Shown here piece after piece: positions 24,710 to 32,899 of a stretch of DNA of 64,000 nucleotides. Origin of the DNA: Azoarcus_F sp048158365 (GTDB lineage: Bacteria; Pseudomonadota; Gammaproteobacteria; Burkholderiales; Rhodocyclaceae). The stretch's first letter is position 1. Each line of letters begins with the position of its first letter. Both the position numbers and the translations under genes were made by a program. The DNA is taken from assembly GCA_048158365.1 (NCBI GenBank), contig JBLLNL010000011.1; one strand, 5' to 3'. The notes below the pieces were generated by a model, which saw nothing but the letters and a program-made list of their open reading frames with translations, was not told the DNA's origin and searched no databases.

Positions 24710-25695
24710 GCAACGACACCCGACCGCAGGAATTGAAGAAGCGACGCGAGATCCTGCGCGATCGGAACCTCCCAACACATCGCGTCACCGCTGAACGGAT
24801 GGCGCAGGCCGAGGCGGAACGCGTGCAGCGCCTGCCGCGGAAACGCATCCAGCGGGTTGCAGCCGGTGCGTCGTGCGCGGTAAGTGCCGTCGCCGATCAG
24901 CGGGTGACCAATGTGGGTCATATGCACCCTGATCTGGTGCGTACGGCCGGTTTCTAGTCGACACTCGACCAGCGTCGCCAGCGCGAATCGTTCGCGCACC
25001 GTGTAATGCGTCAAGGCCCGCCGGCCCGACCCGACAACCGCCATGCGAGTTCGACTCACCGGATGCCGCCCGATCGGCGCGTCTATCGTGCCCGAACCGG
25101 TCAGCTGGCCCTGCACCAGCGCGACATAGTGCCGCGTCACGCTACGCGCCTGCAGTTGCCTGATCAAGTCCGTCTGGGCCTCCAGTGTCCGGGCGACGAC
25201 CATCAGACCACTGGTGTCCTTGTCCAGCCGATGCACGATGCCGGCGCGCGGCACGCCCGCCAGTTCAGGGGCATGATGCAACAAGGCGTTGAGCAGCGTC
25301 CCGCTCCGGTTTCCGCTGCCCGGATGGACCACCAGTCCAACCGGCTTGTCGATGACGAGGAGGTGCGCGTCCTCGAAAACGACCTGCAATGGGATGTCCT
25401 CGGCGCGTTCGGCACCCCCTTCCTTCGCGGCCGGTTCGTCCACCTGCAAGGCCTCGCCGCCCGATACCTTGAACTTGGGTTCGCGGACCCGTCCATCGAG
25501 CTTGACCCGGCTGGCCTTCATCCAGGCCTGCAGGCGGCTGCGCGAATGCGAAGGAAACAGTTTCGCCATGGCTTGATCCAGGCGCAGGCCTGCGAACTCG
25601 CGCGGGATCGTCAACGCATGGCAGGAATCGACTTCGCCCTGTGGGCTATAATGTGCCGATTCATTTACCCGAGTGCTTTCAATGGCTGGATTCAC
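24706..25695 (-). CDS. rluD: 23S rRNA pseudouridine synthase RluD
   Basis: A 329-residue pseudouridine synthase for helix 69 of 23S rRNA. An N-terminal S4 domain (LRLDQAMAKLFPSHSRSRLQ, about 37-56) is followed by the catalytic core with HRLDKDTSGLMVVA, where the Asp is the nucleophile. VHPGSGNRSGTLLNALL and RTHQIRVHMTHIGHP are further family marks. The start is uncertain: the GTG at 25695 lies inside the divergent bamD gene, so the 5' ends overlap. A TTG at 25614 would avoid this and still leave the S4 domain complete. The gene is coupled to pgeF downstream. Confidence 0.9.
   Translation of the reverse strand: MNPAIESTRVNESAHYSPQGEVDSCHALTIPREFAGLRLDQAMAKLFPSHSRSRLQAWMKASRVKLDGRVREPKFKVSGGEALQVDEPAAKEGGAERAEDIPLQVVFEDAHLLVIDKPVGLVVHPGSGNRSGTLLNALLHHAPELAGVPRAGIVHRLDKDTSGLMVVARTLEAQTDLIRQLQARSVTRHYVALVQGQLTGSGTIDAPIGRHPVSRTRMAVVGSGRRALTHYTVRERFALATLVECRLETGRTHQIRVHMTHIGHPLIGDGTYRARRTGCNPLDAFPRQALHAFRLGLRHPFSGDAMCWEVPIAQDLASLLQFLRSGVVA
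25647..25652 (+). promoter_or_regulatory. Consensus -10 element upstream of bamD
   Basis: A perfect TATAAT lies 30 bp before the bamD ATG at 25682. The -35 region is poor (GGAATC at 17 bp). It falls inside the 5' coding end of divergent rluD if rluD starts at 25695. Confidence 0.45.
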
Positions 25696-26479
25696 CCTGC
25701 GAAGTTTAGCGGTAATCGCCGTACTGCTGGTCAGCGGATGCGGTTTGCTGCCCGAGGAGGCCGACGAAACGGCGGGCTGGAGCGCCCAGCAGATCTACAC
25801 CGAGGCCAGAGGTGCGATGAACGAGGGTTCATATGAACGCGCAATCAGCCTTTACGAGCGCCTCGAGGCGCGCTATCCGTACGGCCGCTTCGCGCAGCAG
25901 GCCCAGATCGATATCGCCTACTCCTACTACAAGAGCAATGAACCGGCGCTCGCGATCGCGGCAGCCGACCGTTTCATCCGCTTGCATCCGAACCATCCGA
26001 ATGTCGATTACACCTATTACCTGAAGGGTCTGGCGACTTTCAACGAAGACCTCGGACTGCTCGGCGGACTCCAGAACCAGGACATGTCCGAGCGCGATCC
26101 CAAAGGCGCGCAGGAGTCCTTCGACACCTTCAAGGAACTGGTCACCCGCTATCCGGAAAGCCGCTACACACCCGACTCGCTGCTGCGTATGCAGTATCTG
26201 GTGAATTCGCTGTCGGCACATCAGGTGCACGTGGCGCGCTACTATTACCAGCGCGGAGCCTATGTCGCGGCGATCAGCCGCGCCCAGACCGCGATCACGA
26301 CCTACCCGGGCACACCGGCTACCGAAGAAGCCCTGTTCCTGCTGGTTAAGAGCTACGATGCGCTCGGCATGACCGACCTGCGCGACGACGCCGACCGGGT
26401 GATGCGTCTGAACTTTCCGGACAGCGTCTATTTCGCCGGCGGCCCGAAGGTCAGCAAGCCGTGGTGGCAGATCTGGTGA
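25682..26479 (+). CDS. bamD: Outer membrane assembly lipoprotein BamD
   Basis: A 265-residue lipoprotein of the BAM complex, which inserts beta-barrel proteins into the outer membrane. The lipobox LLVSGC ends a short signal peptide (lipidated Cys at about 20). TPR-like repeats follow: YTEARGAMNEGSYERAISLYERLEA-type helices, cut here to fit, then PYGRFAQQAQIDIAYSYYK, then the HPNVDYTYYLKGLATF segment. The ATG at 25682 is preferred to the GTG at 25673. It is divergent from rluD and convergent with manC. Confidence 0.93.
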   Translation: MAGFTLRSLAVIAVLLVSGCGLLPEEADETAGWSAQQIYTEARGAMNEGSYERAISLYERLEARYPYGRFAQQAQIDIAYSYYKSNEPALAIAAADRFIRLHPNHPNVDYTYYLKGLATFNEDLGLLGGLQNQDMSERDPKGAQESFDTFKELVTRYPESRYTPDSLLRMQYLVNSLSAHQVHVARYYYQRGAYVAAISRAQTAITTYPGTPATEEALFLLVKSYDALGMTDLRDDADRVMRLNFPDSVYFAGGPKVSKPWWQIW

Positions 26480-26517
26480 GTCGAAGGCGGCGAACGCTCG
26501 ACTGACCTCGATCGCAT

Positions 26518-27993
26518 TCAGCCCCGGCCGTAGTTATCCTCGAATCGGACGATATCGTCCTCTCCAAGATAGCTGCCGGACTGCACCTCGATCATCTCGA
26601 GCGCGACCTTTCCGGGGTTCTCCAGGCGGTGTGTCACCCCCAGCGGAATATAGGTCGACTGGTTCTCCGACAGCAGAAAGACCTCATCGCCGCGCGTCAC
26701 GCGTGCGGTGCCCTGCACGACGATCCAGTGCTCGGCACGGTGATGGTGCATCTGCAGGCTCAGGGTGCCGCCCGGCTTGACGACGATGCGCTTGACCTGA
26801 AAGCGCGCGCCCGCGTCGATCGAATCGTAGAAACCCCAGGGTCGATGAATCTTGCGGTGGGCATCGGCCTGGGTCCGCCGCTCGGCCTTGAGTCGCGCGA
26901 CGATCCGCTTCACCTCCTGGGTGCGATCGCGATGCGCGACCATGACCGCATCCGGAGTCTCGACCACGACCAGATCGTCCACGCCGAGGCAGGCCACCAG
27001 CCGGTCCGACGCATGGACCAGCGTATTGCGCGTGGCTTCGAACATCACGTCGCCGCTCGCCGCATTTCCGTCGCTGTCCTTGTCTGCCAGTGACCATAGC
27101 GCATCCCAGGCCCCCACATCCGACCAACCCACCGACATCGGCACGACCCGAGCCGGCACGCCGAGTTCAGGGGTTTCCGCGAGCTTTTCCATGACCGCAT
27201 AGTCGATCGAATCCGAAGGGCAGCCCAGAAAGGCCTCCGACGCGATGCGTATGAAATCGGCGTCCCGAATCGCGCCGTCCAGCGCGAGCGCGCAGGCATT
27301 GGCCATCTCGGGATTGAAATGCCGGATCGCCTTCATCCACGAAGACGCCAGCACCATGAACAGCCCGCTATTCCAGAGATATTCGCCACTCGCCAGATAG
27401 GCCTCGGCGGTCGCCTTGTCCGGTTTTTCGACAAAGGCGGCGACTGCGTGCAGTCCGGGATCGATCTCGGCGCCGGATCGGATGTACCCATAACCGGTCT
27501 CGGCGCGTTCGGGGACGATCCCGAACGTCACCATCGCCCCATCCAGCGCCGCCCGTGCAGCCGTGTCGACCGCCCGATGAAAGCCGGCGAGGTCGCGGAT
27601 CACATGGTCGGCCGGCATCACCAGCAGCACGGCGTCCTTCTCCGTGCGAAGCGCCTGCAAGGCCGCCAGCGTCAATGCCGGTGCCGTGTTCCGACCCACG
27701 GGTTCGAGAATGATCTGACGCGTCGGCGTTCCACCGCCGCGCAGCTGCTCGGCGGTGATGAATCGGTACTCCTCGTTGCACACCACGATCGCCTCGCCGG
27801 CCATAGCCAGATGCCCCTGTAAGCCCGCCAGCCGTCGCGCAGCTTCCTGCAGCATCGTGCCCTCTCCGAACAACTGCAGCAGCTGCTTCGGATACTGCTC
27901 GCGCGACAGCGGCCACAGGCGGGTGCCCGAGCCTCCCGACAGGATCACCGCCTGCAGCATCAAGGTCGATCCAGTTTCATTCATACCGATCAT
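26518..27993 (-). CDS. manC: Mannose-1-phosphate guanylyltransferase / mannose-6-phosphate isomerase
   Basis: A 491-residue bifunctional enzyme (type II phosphomannose isomerase) that makes GDP-mannose for exopolysaccharide or LPS. The nucleotidyltransferase motif VILSGGSGTRLWPLSREQYP is at about residues 16-35. The C-terminal cupin has HRPWGFYDSIDAG and LQMHHHRAEHWIVVQGTARV, the isomerase metal site. Several starts are possible (27993, 27984 or 27960); none has a strong SD, and 27993 is the furthest upstream ATG. No other sugar-nucleotide genes are adjacent, so the pathway is encoded elsewhere. Confidence 0.9.
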   Translation of the reverse strand: MIGMNETGSTLMLQAVILSGGSGTRLWPLSREQYPKQLLQLFGEGTMLQEAARRLAGLQGHLAMAGEAIVVCNEEYRFITAEQLRGGGTPTRQIILEPVGRNTAPALTLAALQALRTEKDAVLLVMPADHVIRDLAGFHRAVDTAARAALDGAMVTFGIVPERAETGYGYIRSGAEIDPGLHAVAAFVEKPDKATAEAYLASGEYLWNSGLFMVLASSWMKAIRHFNPEMANACALALDGAIRDADFIRIASEAFLGCPSDSIDYAVMEKLAETPELGVPARVVPMSVGWSDVGAWDALWSLADKDSDGNAASGDVMFEATRNTLVHASDRLVACLGVDDLVVVETPDAVMVAHRDRTQEVKRIVARLKAERRTQADAHRKIHRPWGFYDSIDAGARFQVKRIVVKPGGTLSLQMHHHRAEHWIVVQGTARVTRGDEVFLLSENQSTYIPLGVTHRLENPGKVALEMIEVQSGSYLGEDDIVRFEDNYGRG

Positions 27994-28122
27994 GTTCGCG
28001 TCCCGCCACTCACCGATAAAATACGCGAAGCATAGCAAACGGCGCGCTGTAGCGACCGAGGCGCACTGCACACAACCGGACAGCCACCTATGGGCAGCCC
28101 GATGCAGGCTGTATAGAATCGC

Positions 28123-28180
28123 GAGGGTCTGTTCTCATTCGCGCTGGCGGTCGCGCCACCGCGAATGAGAACAGACCCTC
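28123..28180. repeat. Long perfect inverted repeat (21-bp arms)
   Basis: The left arm 28123-28143 (begins GAGGGTCTGTTCTC) is a perfect complement of 28160-28180. The 16-bp centre can itself pair TGGCG with CGCCA around a GTCG loop. The whole forms one hairpin of about 58 bases with almost no loop. It lies between divergent manC and the AI-2E permease, four bases after a TAGAAT (28114-28119). No U tract follows, so it does not look like a terminator. It resembles REP-type palindromes, but no second copy was found in the window. Confidence 0.75.
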
Positions 28181-28225
28181 ACCACGAGCGATACTCGCTC
28201 AGGATCGCCACCCGGACGGGAATCG

Positions 28226-29290
28226 ATGTTCCACTACCTGCGCAACTGGTTCGACAGGCATTTCTCCGACCCCCAGGTCGTCATCCTGGCGCTGGTGCTG
28301 ATCTTCGGCCTGGTGGTCGTGCTGTTCGCCGGCCGCCTGCTTGCTCCGCTGATCGCCAGCGTCATCATCGCCTACCTGCTGGAGGGTGCGGTGCGGGCGC
28401 TCGAACGACACCGCGTGCCGCGCTTCCCGTCGGTCATCCTGGTGTTCAGCCTGTTCCTGTCCCTGTTCGTCATCATGATGTTGCTGCTTTTACCGCTGCT
28501 GGCCGGGCAGTTGAGCCAGCTCGCACGCGAACTTCCTGCGATCGTCACCAAGACCCAGTCGCTGATGCTGCAACTGCCGGAGCGCTATCCGCAGATCTTC
28601 TCGGAACAGCAGATCAACGAATTGCTGTACTCGATCCGCCAGAATCTGACCGCGTTCGGACAGCGGGTCGTACTGATGTCCCTGTCGTCGGCGGTCCAGC
28701 TGATGACACTGCTGGTCTATCTGGTGCTCGTGCCCCTTCTCGTATTCTTCATGCTCAAGGACAAGAACAAGATCATCGCGTGGTTCCTGCTGTTCCTGCC
28801 GCACGAACGAAGTCTTGTGAACAACGTATGGGCCGATGTGAACGCCGGTATCGGCAACTACGTGCGGGGCAAGTTCATCGAGATCCTGATCGTGTGGTTC
28901 GTCAGCTACGTGGTTTTTTCGGTGCTGAACCTTCCCTATGCGATGTTGTTGTCGCTCGCAACGGGATTATCGGTGGTCGTGCCTTATGTCGGCGCGGCGA
29001 TCGTGACGATACCGGTGGCCGCCGTGGCGTATTTCGAGTTCGGCATGGCGCCCGATTTCTGGTTCGTGCTCGCCGCCTACGCTGTTATCCAGTTTCTGGA
29101 CGGCAACCTGCTTGCACCCCTGCTGTTTTCCGAGGTCGTCAATCTGCACCCCGTCGCGATCATCGCGGCCGTGCTGATCTTCGGCGGCCTGTGGGGTCTG
29201 TGGGGCGTGTTCTTCGCGATTCCGCTCGCGACGCTGATCGCCGCCGTACTGAATGCGTGGCCCTCGGGCGAGGGCCGGCCCTCACCGTAG
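28226..29290 (+). CDS. AI-2E family (PerM/UPF0118) permease, first copy
   Basis: A 354-residue polytopic membrane protein. Hydrophobic helices lie at about 16-50 and 70-95, a soluble stretch at about 95-140, and the typical C-terminal block YVRGKFIEILIVWFVSY, VPYVGAAIVTIPVA and FLDGNLLAPLLFSE. The family includes the E. coli AI-2 exporter and Na+/H+ exchangers; the true substrate cannot be told. The SD GGACGGGAA precedes the ATG. It is not closely similar to the second AI-2E gene at 49744. Its leader contains the long inverted repeat. Confidence 0.85.
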   Translation: MFHYLRNWFDRHFSDPQVVILALVLIFGLVVVLFAGRLLAPLIASVIIAYLLEGAVRALERHRVPRFPSVILVFSLFLSLFVIMMLLLLPLLAGQLSQLARELPAIVTKTQSLMLQLPERYPQIFSEQQINELLYSIRQNLTAFGQRVVLMSLSSAVQLMTLLVYLVLVPLLVFFMLKDKNKIIAWFLLFLPHERSLVNNVWADVNAGIGNYVRGKFIEILIVWFVSYVVFSVLNLPYAMLLSLATGLSVVVPYVGAAIVTIPVAAVAYFEFGMAPDFWFVLAAYAVIQFLDGNLLAPLLFSEVVNLHPVAIIAAVLIFGGLWGLWGVFFAIPLATLIAAVLNAWPSGEGRPSP

Positions 29291-29348
29291 CAGGGCACTT
29301 GGCAGTGCTCACCGGTACCGCTGCGCCGTCTGCCCAGCGCCGAACATG

Positions 29349-30206
29349 TCACGCGGGTCGACTGCAACTCAGCCCTTCGAGCTGGCTCGCCAGCGAATCG
29401 AGTTCGCGACCGAGACGCGCTCGCTGCGATGGCGAGGCGTCGCGATGAAGATCCGAGATCAACTGCAATGTCAGCCGGCGGTTGGTTGCCACCGAAGCCT
29501 GGTGCTCTTCACTCGTGTGCGCATCCGCATCGAGCAACAATTCCGACACGCGCTGCAGGAACAGATCGCGCTCTTCGCGCAACTCGAGCGCAGTCAGGAA
29601 TCGCTGCTGCCACACGATGCGATTGCTCAGCCACGCCTCGGTTACCGGATCGAGTTCCAGACTCCAGCGTTCGATCAGATCCCGCTGTCCCGCGTCCAGC
29701 TGTCCGAACCACCGCCGCAACCGTTTCTCCATGCGCTCCACTCGGGCCGCGTGCAGTTCGTCGGGGCTGCCATCCAGGAACTTTTCGCGCATGTCCTCAT
29801 TGCGCACCTCGAGCCGCGCGGCGAGATGCTCGATCTGATCGTCCCTGAGCTGCCCAAGGAGTTCGGTCAGATCCGGCACGATCGCTTCCGATAGCGTCCG
29901 GACAAAGACCTCGATCCGTGAAACATGACGATCGAGGCTGTCGACGTCGACTCGATGCGCTGCAAGATCGGCATCGAGTTCTCGCAGAAACACGGCATAG
30001 GCCGGCAACTCCGCAGTGCAGTGCCAGGCGATCCGCTCGCCGAGTCGCATGTCGAGCAACGCGCGCTGGTCACGGTCGAGACGAACATAATCCCGCACAT
30101 ACCAGGGCACGATCCAGTCGAGCTGGCCGTAGACATAGCGAACGGTGCCGCAGGCAGCGAGAAGCGTGCTGACACAGATCACGAGGAAAACCGAACGAAT
30201 GCGCAT
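29349..30206 (-). CDS. DUF6279-type lipoprotein
   Basis: A 285-residue predicted lipoprotein. The signal peptide is FLVICVSTLLAAC, with lipidated Cys at about residue 19. The mature part is almost all helical and strongly charged. It begins YGQLDWIVPWYVRDYVRLD, a pattern I associate with the DUF6279 family. Repeated Arg/Glu/Leu-rich helices suggest coiled-coil or TPR-like packing in the periplasm. It is convergent with the AI-2E permease and followed upstream by tRNA-Ser on the same strand. Function unknown. Confidence 0.75.
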   Translation of the reverse strand: MRIRSVFLVICVSTLLAACGTVRYVYGQLDWIVPWYVRDYVRLDRDQRALLDMRLGERIAWHCTAELPAYAVFLRELDADLAAHRVDVDSLDRHVSRIEVFVRTLSEAIVPDLTELLGQLRDDQIEHLAARLEVRNEDMREKFLDGSPDELHAARVERMEKRLRRWFGQLDAGQRDLIERWSLELDPVTEAWLSNRIVWQQRFLTALELREERDLFLQRVSELLLDADAHTSEEHQASVATNRRLTLQLISDLHRDASPSQRARLGRELDSLASQLEGLSCSRPA

Positions 30207-30281
30207 GAGGCGTTTGAGCAGCCTGACTGCATTCGGTTCTGCCGCAGGCCGATCTGCGGGCAGCCAAGCCGACCGGCGGAC

Positions 30282-30308
30282 AAAAAAAACCCGCTATATC
30301 AGCGGGTT
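30282..30308 (-). terminator. Intrinsic terminator of tRNA-Ser
   Basis: Eight-base arms AACCCGCT / AGCGGGTT with a five-base loop; the minus strand continues with eight T residues. It starts 11 bases past the tRNA. Confidence 0.9.
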
Positions 30309-30319
30309 ATTTTCCAAGC

Positions 30320-30412
30320 TGGCGGAGACGAAGGGATTCGAACCCTTGAGACAGGTTTTGCCCGTCTGCTCCCTTAGCAGGGGAGTGCCTTCGACCTCTC
30401 GGCCACGTCTCC
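30320..30412 (-). tRNA. tRNA-Ser (anticodon GCT)
   Basis: A 93-base class II tRNA with encoded CCA. The acceptor is GGAGACG, the anticodon loop CTGCTAA, the variable arm is long, and the T-arm is AGGGTTCGAATCCCT. It reads AGC/AGU. It lies between lysC and a lipoprotein gene, with its own promoter and terminator. Confidence 0.96.
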
Positions 30413-30428
30413 AAGCTTTGGAGGCGCG

Positions 30429-30457
30429 ATGATAGCCATTCCACGCCCCCCGGTCAA
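30429..30457 (-). promoter_or_regulatory. Promoter of tRNA-Ser
   Basis: TTGACC and TATCAT are 17 bp apart on the minus strand. The -10 ends 16 bp before the tRNA, and the element starts just past the lysC stop. Confidence 0.75.
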
Positions 30458-30474
30458 ACCAAATCGCCCGCTGT

Positions 30475-31698
30475 TCAGGCCTGTTCCAGCCCGAATGCCT
30501 TGTGCAATACACGCACGGCAAGTTCGAGGTATTTCTCCTCGATCGCGACCGAGATCCGGATCTCGGACGTGGCGATCATCTGGATATTGATGCCTTCCTG
30601 TCCCAGCGTGCGGAACATCTTGGCCGCGACGCCGGGGTGCGATCGCATGCCCACGCCCACGACCGACACCTTGGCCATGGAACTGTCGGTTTCGATGACG
30701 TGTTCACCGATCTGCGCCTTGGCGGCGTCGAGCGCCTTGAGCGCCTTGTCGACGTCGCCTCGCGCGACAGTGAACGAAAAGTCGGTGGCGCCGTCGTGGC
30801 CGACGTTCTGCACGATCATGTCGACATCGATGTTGGCATCGGCGACAGGGCCGAGGATGTTGTAGGCGATGCCGGGCTTGTCCGGCGCGCCGAGCACGGT
30901 GATCTTGGCTTCGTCACGATTGAAGGCGATGCCGGAGATGACAGGTTGTTCCATGTTCTGATCTTCCTCGAATGAAATGAGCGTGCCCTCGCCCCCGTCC
31001 TCGAAACTGGAGAGCACACGCAGCTTGACCTTGTACTTGCCGGCAAACTCGACCGAGCGGATCTGCAGCACCTTGGAGCCGAGGCTGGCGAGTTCGAGCA
31101 TCTCCTCGAAGGTGATCCGATCCAGCTTGCGTGCTTCGGTAACGATGCGCGGATCGGTCGTATAGACGCCGTCCACGTCGGTATAGATCTGGCACTCGTC
31201 CGCCTTCAACGCCGCCGCGATCGCCACCGCCGTGGTGTCGGACCCGCCGCGGCCGAGGGTGGTGATGTTCCCGCGCTCATCGACGCCCTGGAATCCGGCC
31301 ACGACGATGACCTTGTCCTGGTCCAGGTCCCTGCGGATCGGGGCCTCGTCGATGTTGAGGATCCGCGCCTTGGTATGGGCGGAATCCGTCAGGATGCGCA
31401 CCTGCCCCCCGGTGTAGCTCTTCGCCTTCAGCCCGGCATCCTTGAGCGCCATGCACAACAGACCGATGGTGACCTGCTCACCGGTCGAGACCACGACGTC
31501 CAACTCTCGCGGATCGGGGTGCGTGGCGACCTCCCTGGTCAAGGCGATCAGGCGGTTCGTCTCCCCGCTCATCGCCGACACCACGACGATCACCTGGTCA
31601 CCCCGCGCCTTGAACGCTGCGACCCGCTTCGCCACGTTCCGGATGCGCTCCGGACTGCCGACCGACGTACCGCCGTACTTCTGAACTATCAGTGCCAT
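30475..31698 (-). CDS. lysC: Aspartate kinase
   Basis: A 407-residue enzyme that phosphorylates aspartate, the first step to lysine, threonine and methionine. The kinase N-terminus is ALIVQKYGGTSVGSPERI (2-19), TLGRGGSDTTAVAIA is near 164, and YTDVDGVYTTDPRI near 194. Two C-terminal ACT domains (about 265-400) provide feedback control. The ATG at 31698 matches the family start; the longer frame adds 11 odd residues. No SD is strong. Being followed by tRNA-Ser is usual in betaproteobacteria. Confidence 0.95.
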   Translation of the reverse strand: MALIVQKYGGTSVGSPERIRNVAKRVAAFKARGDQVIVVVSAMSGETNRLIALTREVATHPDPRELDVVVSTGEQVTIGLLCMALKDAGLKAKSYTGGQVRILTDSAHTKARILNIDEAPIRRDLDQDKVIVVAGFQGVDERGNITTLGRGGSDTTAVAIAAALKADECQIYTDVDGVYTTDPRIVTEARKLDRITFEEMLELASLGSKVLQIRSVEFAGKYKVKLRVLSSFEDGGEGTLISFEEDQNMEQPVISGIAFNRDEAKITVLGAPDKPGIAYNILGPVADANIDVDMIVQNVGHDGATDFSFTVARGDVDKALKALDAAKAQIGEHVIETDSSMAKVSVVGVGMRSHPGVAAKMFRTLGQEGINIQMIATSEIRISVAIEEKYLELAVRVLHKAFGLEQA

Positions 31699-31851
31699 GT
31701 TGCATCCAAATTGCGGTGAATAAAGCCGCACATATTAACAATTACGCGAAAAAAATACAGGCCTGAAAGGTGGGGCAGCAGGTCGGAACCAAAAGGGATG
31801 ACTTACTTCACGTGTCACAGGTGTTCGGCGCAAGAAACGACATTTAACTAT

Positions 31852-31881
31852 TGTATGAGAACGAAATACTGACCTATACTC
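31852..31881 (+). promoter_or_regulatory. Promoter of the HTH regulator
   Basis: TTGTAT and TATACT are 18 bp apart in an AT-rich patch, giving a leader of about 83 bases. Confidence 0.6.
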
Positions 31882-31889
31882 AAAACGTC

Positions 31890-31909
31890 CTACCACTTAG
31901 GTTGTAGGG
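31890..31909 (+). promoter_or_regulatory. Inverted repeat at the HTH gene's transcription start
   Basis: Arms CCTAC and GTAGG with a ten-base spacer fall right where transcription would begin (+2 to +22). A self-binding operator or a 5' mRNA hairpin are both possible. Confidence 0.3.
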
Positions 31910-31970
31910 TCCTTCAGATCCGCAACGCGTTCAGCATAGAACGCGCGAAGTCCATACCAGGAGTCTACAG

Positions 31971-32261
31971 ATGAAAGCTAGCGAGAAATTGGACGTACGT
32001 GAGATCCGGCGCAAGCTGGGCATGAACCAGTCCCAGTTCTGGTCCAAGATCGGCGTCACGCAGAGCGGTGGTTCGCGTTACGAGAGCGGTCGGAACATTC
32101 CGCGTCCGGTGCAGGCGTTGTTGCGGCTCGTGCATATCGAACAGATCGACATCAACAGGGTCAAGCGCGAGGACGTCGAGGTTGCCGAGTACCTGAAGGC
32201 CTCGAATCCGGATCTTTACAAGAGCTTGAAGAAGGAAGCGAAGAGCAAGCGCAAGCAGTGA
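31971..32261 (+). CDS. XRE-type helix-turn-helix protein
   Basis: A 96-residue protein. The HTH is at about residues 10-45: VREIRRKLGMNQSQFWSKIG, then VTQSGGSRYESGRNIPRPVQ. QSQFW...TQSGGSRYESG places the recognition helix over TQSGGSRYE. A highly basic tail ends KKEAKSKRKQ. AGGAG precedes the ATG by eight bases. It has a good promoter and a strong terminator (32295-32319), so it is a single-gene unit. It may be an abundant global regulator; the target is unknown. It sits upstream of queD, but nothing shows a link. Confidence 0.85.
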   Translation: MKASEKLDVREIRRKLGMNQSQFWSKIGVTQSGGSRYESGRNIPRPVQALLRLVHIEQIDINRVKREDVEVAEYLKASNPDLYKSLKKEAKSKRKQ

Positions 32262-32294
32262 TCTGCAAGCCGGCCTCGACTTGTCCCATGCCAG

Positions 32295-32319
32295 GAGGGC
32301 CGCGCTGAGCGCGGCCCTC
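32295..32319 (+). terminator. Terminator of the HTH gene
   Basis: Eleven-base arms GAGGGCCGCGC / GCGCGGCCCTC with a TGA loop, followed by TTCAC; a very stable stem with a short U tract. Confidence 0.65.
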
Positions 32320-32410
32320 TTCACGTCCTACCCCCGCCGCCGACCCCACGATCGGACACCCCCCAGGTGCTACAATCTGCGCCCTTCGTTCAGATCGAGG
32401 CGTTCCGACC

Positions 32411-32899
32411 ATGCGCATCACCCGCAAGCTGGAATTCGATGCCGGGCACCGAATCCCGGATCATGCAAGCCAGTGCCGGCATCTGCACGGGCATCGCTAT
32501 ACGCTCGAAGTCACGCTGTCAGGCGGCATCATAGACGCGGCTGGCAAACCGGTGAATGGAATGGTGATGGATTTCGCTGACGTCAAGCAGATCGCCAAGA
32601 CGCACCTGGTCGACCAGTGGGATCATGCCTTTCTGGTATTCCGCGGCGACCGACCGGTCGCCGACTTTCTCGCGAGCATGCCCGGCCACAAGACGGTCGA
32701 ACTGGATGTGGTGCCCACCGCCGAGAACCTTGCCGAGGCCGCCTTTCGCATCCTCGATCCGCTCTATCGCGACACCTACGGCAATCAGCTCAGACTGGAG
32801 CGCGTCAGGCTGTACGAAACCCCCAACTGCTGGGCCGACGCGCTACGCAGCGAGCTGATGCCGGACCCGTGCGGCCCGGACCCTCATCAGATCGCGTAG
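32411..32899 (+). CDS. queD: 6-carboxytetrahydropterin synthase QueD
   Basis: A 162-residue PTPS-fold enzyme that turns dihydroneopterin triphosphate into 6-carboxytetrahydropterin in queuosine synthesis. Zinc ligands are FDAGHR (His13) and CRHLHGH (His residues near 27-29), with the catalytic Cys in the same segment. DQWDHAFLV carries the catalytic Asp-His, and YETPNCWADA near the end carries the substrate Glu. Length is slightly above the usual 120-150 because of a C-terminal tail that overlaps the convergent desaturase by 13 bp. A TACAAT lies 35 bp upstream but has no clear -35. Other que genes are not in the window. Confidence 0.92.
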   Translation: MRITRKLEFDAGHRIPDHASQCRHLHGHRYTLEVTLSGGIIDAAGKPVNGMVMDFADVKQIAKTHLVDQWDHAFLVFRGDRPVADFLASMPGHKTVELDVVPTAENLAEAAFRILDPLYRDTYGNQLRLERVRLYETPNCWADALRSELMPDPCGPDPHQIA

